NCBI RefSeq assembly: GCF_050948175.1
Contig: NC_135198.1
Coordinates: 10,925,001-10,989,000 of the forward strand
DNA from: Xylocopa sonorina
Lineage: Eukaryota; Arthropoda; Insecta; Hymenoptera; Apidae
Length of the DNA stretch: 64,000 nucleotides
Direction: 5' to 3'
Shown: positions 52,591 through 64,000 of the stretch, one piece after another
How the letters are laid out: every line of letters starts with the position of its first letter
Numbering within the stretch: position 1 is the first letter of the stretch
The notes under the pieces: model-generated
The model's input: only the letters and a program-made list of their open reading frames with translations
Databases searched by the model: none
What the model was told of the DNA's origin: nothing
Program-made: the position numbers and the translations under genes

Positions 52591-55105
52591 GGAGCGTACG
52601 GGGTGGACGGAGGAAAGGAAGGAAGAGGAACGGCGTACGGGCCCTGCGAGCAGCAAGAAGATATTTGAATACGACTATATACCGGGAGTAAATCGTATCG
52701 TCCGCAAACGAGCAGCGTGCTACACAAGAAATGCATTTGCCGGATGTCGACGGTGGGGAGAGTGCAGGCCCCCTCCTCGCGGGACCAAAGGCACCAGGAC
52801 GCGCGCCGAAAGGGGCTAGCGATGGGCATTCGAATGCCCGGTGGGTTTCTCCGGTAATTTTCTTCTAATGGAGCCCTACTCGCGTTTCGAGGACCCGAAT
52901 CTCGTTCTCGAGCTACCGTAGGAAGGCACTCTCGAGCCCTCTGGCCGTTCAATTTACCAAACGATACGATTTTTTTAACAAGCAAACGTTTATTACGCGC
53001 GTAAGTACCTCGGGAAATGGCGGAGGCATTCCGTTGCGATCGAACCGCGAGAGAAGTAACATTGTTTTCAATCGAGAGAAGCATCGCCAGCAACGATGTG
53101 ACGAGTAACGATCGAGAAAGGAACGAAATTAGAATATTCGGCGGAGAGAGCTCAGCAGGCTCGAGGACAGCGAACAAGAGACGGCGCGTTAAGGCCGTCG
53201 TTGGATACGAGGATCACGGAGAGAGCCGGTAAGGCCCACGGAAAGTTCCCGTTCTCTCCCTCCTGGTCCAGCGTCTTCGCAAAGGGGCGCTATCGAGCGA
53301 GCTATCTCCCACCACCACCCGTACCAGTTGCGCCGTAATATATAGGCCGTATCTCAGGCCCGCAAATTGCCTTTTTAAACACAACAAGACAGCCGTGCCC
53401 CCTTTCAATTTACGTAGGGCCCTTTTTCGCGTGCGCTCACCATTCCGTTTCCCGTCGGGGCCCAGTTCCCCCCCTCCCCCCCCTTTTCGTCTTTCCTTCT
53501 CTCAGCGCCCTACGCGACGCTCTATCCTACACCCCGGTGCCATACCTCTCTCTCCACGTCCCCAGCTCCTTTTCCAAACCGCGTTCGCCACGGTCGCCTT
53601 CGACCCATCGACGATTCCCCGGCTATTATATCCGGCTACACGTCCGCGGGATTCTTCGAAAAAGCCCCGCAGTTTATTATCGATGTAATTACAAGCGCGG
53701 TAATCGAGGCCTGCGACAGCTCAGTTGGCTACCGCGGTTACCACCACCACCTCCTCCTCCTCGTGAACGCCTCCGAACATACTTCGGAAAGGGTGGATTT
53801 ACGAGGAGTCGCGAGAATGGTAGCTCGATCGAGCAATAATCGAGCTTACGACGCGAATGTTCGATAACCAGAAAAACATCGAGTTCGCATGGGGACCCTT
53901 CGATTGGAGTGGTATTCCTCCTCTCCTTTCATCCCTTATTTACTTGGACTCGTAGGCAAGGAGCGTCTCTGCGATAATAACTTCTTTCGCGAGTAGTTGT
54001 CTTATTAGAATTATATTAGAGTGGTAATAACAATATAGTTGAGCGATGGTGAATGCTGGGCAATTTTCGAACGACCCGCGACAGTCGAGGCCGCGTCTCC
54101 TCCGTGTATTTTTCTCCGTTTCAATCCCGTTCCAGCGTGCGTGCCAGAGGGAACCGCGCACGCCTCGGGCCAGGAAAACGGTCGTCCTTTCGGCCGAGAA
54201 ATTGCTTTCCCGTGGAACGATTACGAATCGCGCAGGAGGGCGGGGGCAGGCACTGGATTCCCTGAAAGGGATCGTTACAAAGAAACTTTGGTATCGTGGC
54301 TGTTTTTTTCCTCGCTCGAAGTTAATTCGCTGGTACGTCCGACGTATGAATTACGGTAAGATCGGTTGTTTGAACGTTCCTCGTATCGAGAGGCGACTTC
54401 GAAATAACCTCGCGCGTTGGAAAAAGGAAGGTTCGTTTCGCGATGAGCGCGGTTCGAGGCACGCTCGCCGGGACGCGAAGCGGAATTCGAGTGGCGGCCC
54501 AAAAGTTTCGCAACCGCGAGTCGACGTGAGTCATAAACCGGGTCAACTGCTCCGAGACGCGGCAGTGATAATGATATGTGCCTCAACCTGTTTGATAGTT
54601 GCAAGCAGGAAAGCACGCGTTCCTTTTCTCGATGTGATTCAGCGATATGCAAATCCCTTAACAATCTCGCGAGTTTCATCAATTTCTGCCGCGCGGAACG
54701 GCTAGGCAGAAACGCGCGCTGCCTCGAGCGACCGCGCGAACTGAAAACATATAAAGTAATGATATAGCGATACAGTAATCGCCAACTAATACAAACATCT
54801 GCGTGTCATTATTACGTTCCTCGACTCCTGACGCTTCCCGTTCATTTTATTCCACGAGAACAAAACCCAAGAAAATTAGTTAATCGAGGAAGCCTCGTGT
54901 ACGCGAGGGACGGGAAAAAATGGAGGGAAACCAGGACGAACCACCGTTTTCATAACAAGGGAGAAAAGAAATAAGATATCGCGGAGGATCGCAGTGCGGA
55001 ATTTTCTGCGGTCTACCTACCGCCTTCAGCGGTGAACGCAGCAAAGTGAAAAAAGTCGTGATAAGCGGCGAAAGAATGATCTCGTCCTAAAAATGAAAAG
55101 AAACT

Positions 55106-55157
55106 AAAAAAAAGCAGAAGAAGGAGAATAAGAAGAAGAAGAAGAGGAGGAGGAGTA
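55106..55157 (+). repeat. (AAG)n/(AGG)n purine tract
   Basis: Purine-only repeat of AAG then AGG units, part of a larger purine-rich stretch to about 55260. Confidence 0.88.
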
Positions 55158-58100
55158 GACGATATCTTCTCGAAGAAGAGGAAGAGAAGAAAAAAGACGA
55201 GGCAGGGACGAAAAGTAGGGAGTAATGAGAGGAGAGGAAAAAAAGAGAGGCAGGCTGGAGGATGAAAGTGGGGTAGACCCGAAGGGAGGAAGAGGGTTGC
55301 GGCTTTTAATCGGCGTAATAAGACATCAAGGACACGGTCTACGCACCGGGTTACCGGAAGAAAAATTCGTTCGCCGGCCGGCAGTTAAGCGATCGCGCGC
55401 CGCTCCGCTCGACAAGATTGTCGATTTATGTTTACATACTCGTTTTACGTGAGATCTTGATAATTAGAGTGCTTATACCTATACGTGCACGCGAGGACGG
55501 TGGTGGCAATAACAGCGGTCGGTTGTACGCGCACGCTCACGGTGGCGTACGCGTGTACGTGTGCGCGCGGGGGAACCACCGCGAACGGGGAGTACGGGGA
55601 CGGCCATGGGATGATTTAAAAAATGGAAGAACGGGCGGCGGGCTGCGGCGAACGTTTTAAACGAGCCCCGATTAATCCCTCCGGGGGGAAGAACTGGCGG
55701 TCTGAAATTGGCGTATAGTCTTCAGCGCGTTATCTTCGATCGTAAAGCATCAAGTCATCTTACCGGCCCCGATACACTTCCAACGGTTGCTTATTCATCC
55801 CGTTCACGAGTCAATATAATCCGTCAGAATCCCTCGGGTACACCACCCCGATCCGTTCGACCGGCAACACCACCACCGTTGCGCTGCTCCTCTTAAAACG
55901 TGTGCCAAACACAGACAAAAGGTTCGCGGTGCGTGCAAAAATAAATATCGCGCGGAAAACGGAACCTCGAGTGAAGATATCGTTGCACATTTCCACCGTT
56001 TCACTGTACATTTCGGTGTCTCATGCGTGTTCGAAGGAGTTCTCGAAGGATTTCGCTTCACGCGAAGCGATCGGACGACTTTCGAGGAGGTGGTTTCGAT
56101 ATTCATCGAACGATACGGTCGAACGCGTGACTGGACCTTGGATCACATTGGCAGGGGGTAATGTTAATATTAATGGGGTGAGAAAGGATGAAAGGCGCGA
56201 GCGGTCACGCGTGCGTACCAGAGGGAGAGAGTGAGTATATCCGGTTGATTTACAGCGTGGCATCGCGCCCCTTGAACCGTATCGCGTATTTGCCATAGTA
56301 ATAACTCGGTCTGGTTTAAGCGCGTTTTGATGGTTCGCGTTATATACGATTCGACCGGCGATGGATGTAAAACGTTCCAACGCCGATATGGGATTCGCTC
56401 TCAGAGGATGGAAGAGCGTCCTGAACTTTCTCTCTCTACCTTCCTACAACCCCTGGCGGTAGGCAACTCAGCAGGCGTCGAGGAAAGAATGCGGTACGCG
56501 CGAAGGTGCAAGGGCCCCCTTGGTTCGCGTTTAAACTCTGCTCTCGAAAAATACTGGCTCGTTTCTGATTCCACCGCCTCTTTGACACGCTCGACGCTCG
56601 TAAGACCGCGGCAGGCCTCTTCCATTTACCGTCCCACGCTCCGCGTACGCGGTCCGCTTCGCGAAACGAATCCTCGCGACCCGTTCCGCGGGCAATCTCA
56701 CCCCCGCGGCCATTCGCGTCCCCTAAAATCGGCATCAAACTGGAAAACGAACTTCAGGAAGCTATCAAATAGCGAAAGAGTCGCGGGGACCGGAAATCGA
56801 GGGAAGATCGAAACGGTCGGAAATGGCGCGTGACTCGGGGGGGTGGGCTCGAGGTGACAAACGTTTAACTGGAATCGCAAACAGTTCGCTAGACAAATAG
56901 TTCGGGGCGCGGGCAGCGTTAAATAACCAATCGATCAGGAGGCTGGACCCAGACGTATGTATCGGTGCAGGGCGAAAGGGAGGGCCGACTTCACCTCGTG
57001 GCACACGTGTCCCCAATTACCCGTCAAACAACGTCACAGCTCGAATCGCCGCGGCGTTTCGCCTGGTCCCGGCCAACGAGACACGGAGAGGGAAAAAAGG
57101 GTAAAAAGCGGAGGAACGGTGCATTGCGATAACGGGCCACCGTTGTTCCCTCTCGCGGAGGCCATTAAGCGCGGACGGAGGACGGGGACAGGGCGTCGAA
57201 ACCTGGGTTTGGTCGATCCTTAAACAAAGCGAGGCGAGTCAGGCGAGTCGCGTAACGAGCGACGACGAGGAGCGGATCGAGTTCGCGTAGGTATGTACTC
57301 GCGCCCAAGAAGGGGTGTCACGTTCGTCGTACGGGCCGACGAGCGGCTAGCGAAGCCGTAATTGAGTCAAAATGATTTTCTCGCGGTCGTTACAGCGGTA
57401 GCGAGCGAATCGAGGGCGGTCCGCCGGGCCGAACTTTCCGGGTGGCAACTTTTTCTGGTTCGACGATCGCTGTCAGTGGGCAAAAGGCCGCTTACGAGGC
57501 CCAGCGCGCTCTCACCTCGCGCGTCGCTCCATCAATCTCTCGTAAGCCAGCGTGCCGTTTTTACCGGCTGAAATTTATTACGCCATGGCCCACGCTCGCC
57601 TCTCTCTTTCTCGATGCGCCTCGCGGGCCAGCCATCCTCGAGGAGTGTCCGCGTCGCGGGAGGCGAGCGCGTTCGATAAACTGTTGGATAACCGAGTCGA
57701 ATATCGCCTCGATTTTGAACGCGCGAACACGCTTCGCTTTCAAGGTTCGTGGGGAAGCACTCGAACTGTTTGGAATATCGAGGCGCTAAATGGCCAAGGA
57801 AGCCTCGAAACTATTCCACTCTATCGCTTAGCGGTTGCGCGAGATGGAAACTCGCGTATAGCTAAATCTGCGGGCGTTCCATTAATCATAGGCTGGAGAG
57901 TGTAGCAAGGTCGCGGATCAGCCGGAGGGTGCGTTATTTGCTAAATTGCTGGCTGGTAAAAACATTAAGTTGTCGCGGTCGTTAAATACGATTGCTTCGC
58001 AACGGAAAAGCACGATTATCTCTACTCGTGACCCGAAATGTTACCGACCTCGGCTCTCCGGGATGGAGAACGGAACATTTTCGAAGAATGACGGATCCCG

Positions 58101-58213
58101 TCGCTCGCGAAACCGAACGTGGCGTTTCACGTGGAACGCTCGATGGCCGCGAAAAGGTAGATGCGTATCGTTGCTACGTAAATACGGAGAAACCTCGATA
58201 AGATCGTGGATGT

Positions 58214-58247
<34 letters not shown>
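58214..58247 (+). repeat. Poly(G) homopolymer, 34 nt
   Basis: Thirty-four consecutive G residues preceded by GGATGT and followed by AGGCGATCG. Such a tract is strongly prone to G-quadruplex formation and to replication or sequencing slippage, so the true length is uncertain. No gene is recognised nearby. Confidence 0.97.
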
Positions 58248-58248
<1 letters not shown>

Positions 58249-59289
58249 GGCGATCGTTATGGGATCGGAAATTTATAGGGTCTCGTTGGGCCGATGAATT
58301 CGCGGTTTTATCGGGCCCGATTGAGATCGTCGGTGGTAATGCACGGCTTTAAACCGTCGCAAATGATCGTGGTCGGTGGTAATGGCGCGTTGTTCCAACG
58401 ATTTTTCAACGCAAACGTGCACTTTCCCGAACAACGGTCGAGGCGATTCGGCCCCTTCCAGCCCCCAAACCCCCCCTCGATCGATTCGCGTGTTTGTCCA
58501 GCGCATTGAATCGAATAACACGCCGCGCCGCGAAAACAATTGAAACGCCTTGGATCACCTCTGCTCACCGACCGAGGTAAAACGGCCGGGGACCGAGCAA
58601 ACCATCCGGGGATGATTCGCGCGGAAATCGTTCCGAGCGATACCGCGCGATAACGTGATTACGTCTCCGTTGATAATAGTGTGGGCGCGCGGATAGGCGG
58701 TCTCGTTTCACCTCTATCACTGTACTTTCGCGAGGGATTAACGTCCGTTTGCCGTGAACGCGGACGCACGTTCCCCGACCGGCGCAACGGGGAACGGTTA
58801 TTGATATTAGGATACAAACTGTGCTCTTACGTTTATGACTTCGGGCCATACCGACTTTATAAATCTTCCACCCACTCGAGCTCGTTCCCGGAATCGTTGC
58901 GAGATCCACCCGAGATAACGCTTTACAATGCGCGCCGTCGTCCTCGTCGTCGTCGCGTGGAAGCGCCCCGACGGTGTTTAAAGGGCGCGCGGGGCGACAT
59001 CCGAGCGTCGTGTAGATCCGCGCGATAGGCGAGACGCGCGAAACGCGTTGCTCGTACAAAGTATTCGTGGTACTCGCGAAATTTGAAGGGAAACGCACGC
59101 GGTGGAATCGGCACGCGGCGGCGATCGTGCCGGCGAGGACTTAACCGCGGGCGTAACGGAGTCAGAGGGAGCAGCGGAGTTCGAGGCGCAGTTTGACGGG
59201 CACCGGTGTACCCTGTCACCGGGAGCTTGTAAGGTATCGGCCGTTACAAGCGCTCGCGGAATTCTCTCTCCAACGGGCCGCGATCGCTC

Positions 59290-59335
59290 GCTCGCGTGCG
59301 TTACGTGCACGCGAGCACGCGGCCGCGTGCTCGCG
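59290..59335. repeat. Overlapping palindrome/cruciform cluster
   Basis: GCTCGCGTGC (59290-59299) and GCACGCGAGC (59307-59316) form a 10-bp stem with a 7-nt loop. The second arm also takes part in a perfect 26-bp palindrome, 59310-59335, centred on GCGGCCGC. The two structures share bases and are mutually exclusive. A short CGACAA tandem repeat follows at about 59363-59382. Confidence 0.85.
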
Positions 59336-62300
59336 AATTACGACGGCCGCGGTGAACGCGGCCGACAACGACAACGACAACGGCGATTCTTTAATAAACC
59401 GTTAGTCAGAGCAGAGAAGGACGAAGGGGAGAGGAGGCCCTCCGCGTAACGGCCGAGCGTTTCCACGGATAAAAAGGGGTTACACTATACGTTAATATAT
59501 CAGGTTATCTTCGATCGGGCTTTATAACGATACACCGGGCCTCCGTGGAGCGCAACTCTTAACAAGCGGCCGGATTTTTCTGTCAGCTAATGGCGACTTT
59601 CTCCTGTTTATTGTGAGCACGATCGTATCTCGTTCGAGAATTAATTAGTGTCAGCCTCTTTAAAAGGTCTGCGCAATTCTCACGAAATGCACAAATCCGC
59701 ACGAGAGCGGATTCCGCGCGAGAACGATCTACCTCTTCTCTCTCTCTACCTTCCACCCCCGCCTCCCCCCCTGTGCCCCTCATTTTTCTCTTTCTCTCGC
59801 CGTTTCCCGTTTCAAGTCCGTGTCGGTCTTTGTTCTGGTTGGCTCGTTTAGAAAGTCCACCGAGTCGACCAGGGCACCGCGAGATGAGCCTCTCCGCGGT
59901 GTGCGAGAATAAAACGACCTTTTCTCGGCTCGATTCGCACCGATATCGGGCCCAGTTTCATCCCCGTGCGAAGGCTCCAAAAATTATCTGCTCCGACCTG
60001 TCGACGACTCTAGACGAATCCTTGAACTTCTCTCGTCTCGCGGTATTGAAATCGTCAGCTTTTTCTACGACCACATTCCTAGACCGGATTTACTATTTAC
60101 TCGCTACTCTTTCCATACCTAGGCGTTTCAAATCTTGAGACCAACGACACGTCAAGTGTTGTCTTGATTCCGCGAAGATCGTTCGCGTTCCTCGAGAATG
60201 TTCAATGTTGAAGTATTGAAATTGGAGAAAAATTCAATGCAACTTGCATCCACTCAACCGTCCATCTTCGTTTCATCCCCTGAAAGAGGAGATAACGATC
60301 GAGCACCCTACACGCAGAACCGAATCTTTCTCAACCGTAGTCCCCGCGTTAAACAACCCTTATCCTCCTTATCCCATTCTCCCGAAGCCATCGTCAATAA
60401 CCTGGAATTGGCTATATTCTCTCCAACAATGAGGTCCGCGCTATAGAACCACCTAGAGAAGCGCGCGGGGGTAACGAACGACGGCGATCAACGGAGTAAG
60501 GACGCGCGAAACGTTCGAGAGAGTCTCACCTTAAAAAAATGCCGCAAAGGAAAGAAAAAGTAAAAAAGAATCTTGTGTGTCTGTGTGTGGATGCTCGCGC
60601 GCGGTCGCTCGTGCACGAGCGGGTCGAAGGCACGCCACGAAGCCCAGCCAGAAGGCAGGAGGCGAGGAGGGCACGAGGTAAAGCGGAGGCGACGCTCGAG
60701 CTTGGAAGATGGCTCTCACGTAGCGCACTTAGAGAGCCACCGAGGCGGTCCGCCGTCAATAATTCCCACATGTAATGAGGCGGCCTGTTGTTCGCGGGCG
60801 GACAATAACGCCTATAATTCACTGTCCACGCTCGCCAGAAACTTATCCCTCCAGCCTGGTTTTCCGTGGAACCGCCGCGGCACCCGGGCGCCCACGAGCA
60901 GCACCCGCGCCCGATAAGCCACCGCCTCTGGTGCTTCGACTTTAATCAAATTAGTCGCCGACAGAGAAGCTCTCGTTAGACCGCCCGTTGTCGGGGAAAT
61001 TATTCGACAGCGCCTGCACGAGCGCCTCCTCCCGCGGAGGGTAGTTTCCCGAAGGGTGGCGAGGAAACTGGAAATTCCAAATGCTATTTTCGAGAGTCCC
61101 GTAGCCAGTATTTACGCCCGGTTGACAAATGTATCCGCCTCGCGACCGGTTTTTCACTGGAGTTTCCCGTAACGAGTCCATCTGTTTCATAATAAACCGT
61201 TGCCGTACATCGACGATCGACGACTAGCCGCAGTTCCATGACCAACCGTAACTGCGTAAGCTGGAAAAGTAAAGCACGAGACGCGTCCTTACGGTAACCA
61301 GACCTCGCTACCATCCGTACAGCGTCGAATAATTCCGTTGTCCGCGAGTTGTCATCCGGATGATTAATAATTAAACGAATAAAGTGATCGCAGTGGAAAT
61401 CGTAGGATACGCGTAGCGGTTGATCGCTTTATAGAGAGCGATCTAATCCTCTTAGATCGTCGGGAAACCGTGGTAACCTTCCTCGCCGACCTTGTCTAGG
61501 CAACCGGTCCAGGCTTCCTATTCCAAAGCCGGGAGAGGATTGTGATTCGTTGAGTCCTCCGCGGAGCTGACACTGGGAACGCCGTTCGGCCGTAATGACG
61601 CGACCGGCTTGACCACTTGCGAGTTCGCCAAGACTTCATGCGAATATCTGCCCGGAAACGTGCCTCAGCCGTACGAGTTTACGGTAGGTGGTCGCCAGTC
61701 CTCGAATCTATTTGGTTTCTATTAGCTGTGAATTACGAGCCGCCGATGTTCGCGGTCCGTTCGCGGCTCTCTTATCCTGGGATCGGTTAACCGTTCGCGA
61801 AAACTGTCGAACCAAAGCGTAGCGCGCCGTAAACGCAACCAGGACGCGAGCTAAAGAGGCGCCTCTTCCGGATTCTCGAACTCGATACTCTGGTTAAAAA
61901 TAGAGGACATTCGAATCGAGCGATCCGATCGCGGCGTAACGTATCGTTCACCAGATGATCGGGGCCATACGTTCGTCCCGACCGTGATACATCTAATAAC
62001 GTCGACGGATCGTTTATCAATAGGGCGCCTGCGACTCTCCGCGCGGTGCTCGCCGTGCTCGGAATCGTGATCAGATACACTTGTAGCATCCGTATCGCGG
62101 GGAACCTCGAAATGCCGGGAAAATTCCAGACGCGATCGAACCGCGGGCCGCGCGGCCCGTTTCAGCCCGACGGGAGTCTACGGTCACACGAACGAGGGGA
62201 CGCGAATCTGTGGACGTATCTTGGCGCGGCCTCGCACACGGAACGCTTGATCAAACAGCGAGGCGGTCGAGGCAGCCAGCCTATCCTTAATCATCGCTAG

Positions 62301-62462
62301 CAGCGTGGCTTCGACGTGGCGCGAGTAAATCAGGATCCACGGTTGAGGCGGTCTAGGGTAGACACACGGACGAGAGGAGCGGATCTCGAAGCACACGAAC
62401 TTCTCGGCGTAGCCGCGGGGCGCGAAATACCAGGACCGTGGGGGTACGACGGAACGGAAGAC

Positions 62463-62466
<4 letters not shown>

Positions 62467-62510
<44 letters not shown>
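62467..62510 (+). repeat. (AG)22 microsatellite
   Basis: Uninterrupted AG dinucleotide repeat of 22 units, the longest dinucleotide array in the window. Similar shorter arrays occur throughout. Confidence 0.97.
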
Positions 62511-62512
<2 letters not shown>

Positions 62513-63433
62513 GAACACGGCTTAGACGTAATGGCCGTTCGGTTGGTAGGCGAATTCGATCGGTTGCGAGCTAAGCGCTAAGCGGCGAGCAGCCCCGAGA
62601 GCGCGAGGGAAAATTGCTCGAGGACGAACGACGAAACGAGGACTCTCGAGGAGTGTCCAACCGAACGGCGAGGGCGGGGGGACGAACCCCCTGTTAAAAA
62701 TACAAATAACGCACAGAAATTACTTTTGTCCCGCTACGCCGGCAAGATTTACGGCAGGGCAACAAGCTTACATTGGCGTAGGACTCGGAGACATAAATCA
62801 ACGAGAACTTATGAGAGGCCATTCATTAATATTAATAAGCCGTATGTATCTGTCGGGACGTAACGATACGATAGTTGCCCGATCGATACCTAGAGAGATT
62901 TTTCACCGCGTTGATGAGAAACGACGCGGGCTCGGAACGATGCCGCCTCAGCGCGCCCGTTCACCGTCCACGAAACTTTGAATAACCAAGCGGAGAACGG
63001 CTGGAGAACGCTCGTGGAACACGAACCAGACCGGATAGACGAAGAGGACTCGCGTAGAGCCGCGTCGCGGATTAGACGGGGACCGGGAACGAGTTAGCAA
63101 AGCGCGATCGTCATCCCCGTGGATCGCCGCGCGGACGTTGAATCGGTGTCGGATCGGCTGTTATTTAGATACACAGGTGCGTGCGACATATTTGGCTCGA
63201 CGGTAATTACGCTCGCGAGCGGACAAAGCGACTCGCTATCAAACAAGACGGATTTTGATTAATTCATTTACTTATCCCCGGCATTGTAGCCACGGTGATG
63301 TATTACGGCGAAAGAGGCTGGGCCGGCCGGCTCTGTTCCGAGCGCCGGAGCGGTTGCTCTCGCGCTTTTAACGTCGCCACGGCTATACATATTCATACGC
63401 GCGTTCCTCTCTTTTTTCCGTGTCGGTGCGCGA

Positions 63434-63451
63434 GCGCGCGCGCGCGCGCGC
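63434..63451 (+). repeat. (GC)9 dinucleotide repeat
   Basis: Nine GC units, ending in CTAGCGTGCTCGCG. Confidence 0.9.
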
Positions 63452-64000
63452 TAGCGTGCTCGCGATGACCGCGATAATAAATGTTTCATCGGCTGGAGGG
63501 AATAAAAAATGGGACCGATTCGCTTTGGGCCAAGGGCCGTGGATGTGCTCGCGCTATTGTTTATTGAAATTGCGGTGTCAGAGCGGTACTAATGGCCGTG
63601 GATCAATGAAACGTCCGGGCGATCGATCATCGACCTTGGGGATCACCTCGATGCCGTTTTGGGCATCGAGGAATAGGCGATGATCCTTGGTCGCCTCTCG
63701 ACACGTGTCCCGATCGTCCACACGGCATACATTACCGCGAGCTGTTTCGCCAGCGATCGCTCGAGATTAACGAAGCGAGATCAAAAGTTTCTCGCTTCTC
63801 GCGAGATTTTTAATTGGACAGCAAGACTGATAGGACGGCGAACGATCGCGCAGCGAGGAGACACTGGCGACAAAGCGGCGCTCCTCTCCACGGGAGATCG
63901 CAGGAGTAAAGAAGAGGGCGAGGCGAGGCGCGATAAAAAGGGATCGTCGATAGCAGAGACAAATGATGTCTAATAGGGAAGAGTTGGAGGGGGAGTGCCA

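Larger units (their letters stand above)
45536..64000. other. Region upstream of visible LSD1 exons; probable long intron
   Basis: No LSD1 SWIRM, FAD Rossmann or Tower exon could be recognised on the minus strand, and no other gene is supported. Because the first visible LSD1 exon starts in phase 1 with a good acceptor, at least the part next to it must be intron. The rest may be intron or intergenic. It holds the poly(G) run, the (AG)22 array, the cruciform cluster and purine tracts listed separately. Confidence 0.5.

Noticed and set aside
53700..53750. AGCTCAGTTGG resembling a tRNA A-box
   Set aside because: No B-box or cloverleaf partner could be found at the right spacing.

Overview
This window looks like nuclear DNA from an insect, most likely a hymenopteran such as a bee. 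The reasons are that both recognisable genes have spliced eukaryotic exons with short GT-AG introns, the protein similarity is of animal type, and the sequence is CpG-dense with many GA/CT microsatellites and AT-rich islands (TTAATTAA-like words) set in GC-rich DNA. The order-level assignment is inference. There is no sign of bacterial operons, rRNA, CRISPR or an intact transposon.

Only about 3 kb of the 64 kb can be supported as coding, all of it on the minus strand between about 36.2 and 45.5 kb. (1) CFAP53 (CCDC11), a ciliary axoneme coiled-coil protein, appears complete: a short 5' exon ending at 37823 (or 37811) and a long 3' exon 37521-36182, giving about 542 residues. (2) About 4.6 kb upstream lie the last four coding exons of KDM1A/LSD1 (Drosophila Su(var)3-3), the flavin-dependent histone H3K4 demethylase: 45535-45243, 44164-43952, 43855-43657 and 42872-42688. 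Together they give about 295 residues of the C-terminal amine-oxidase lobe. The SWIRM, FAD Rossmann and Tower exons were not found in the remaining 18.4 kb up to the right edge, so the gene is 5'-truncated here, probably by a very long intron.

The left 36 kb and right 18 kb are gene-poor. They hold microsatellites, including a 34-nt poly(G) run at 58214-58247 and a 22-unit AG repeat at 62467-62510. They also hold a diverged tandem repeat of about 400 bp period (28393-29330), a 117-bp tandem duplication inside a pyrimidine-rich tract (32511-32744), a dispersed repeat pair (45-90 and 1183-1236), and strong palindromes at 4681, 43272, 44517 and 59290. Many 60-215-codon ORFs occur on both strands, but they resemble no known family and are explained by the GC- and CpG-rich composition. 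One 368-codon minus-strand ORF (53177-52071) is longer than expected and is reported as a finding, not as a gene.

The two genes share no obvious pathway: one is axonemal, the other is a chromatin eraser. They lie head-to-tail on the same strand. I found no convincing new multi-gene system. The most notable items are the missing 5' half of LSD1, the inverted-GATA palindrome in an LSD1 intron, the cruciform cluster at 59.3 kb, the poly(G) run and the diverged tandem repeat.
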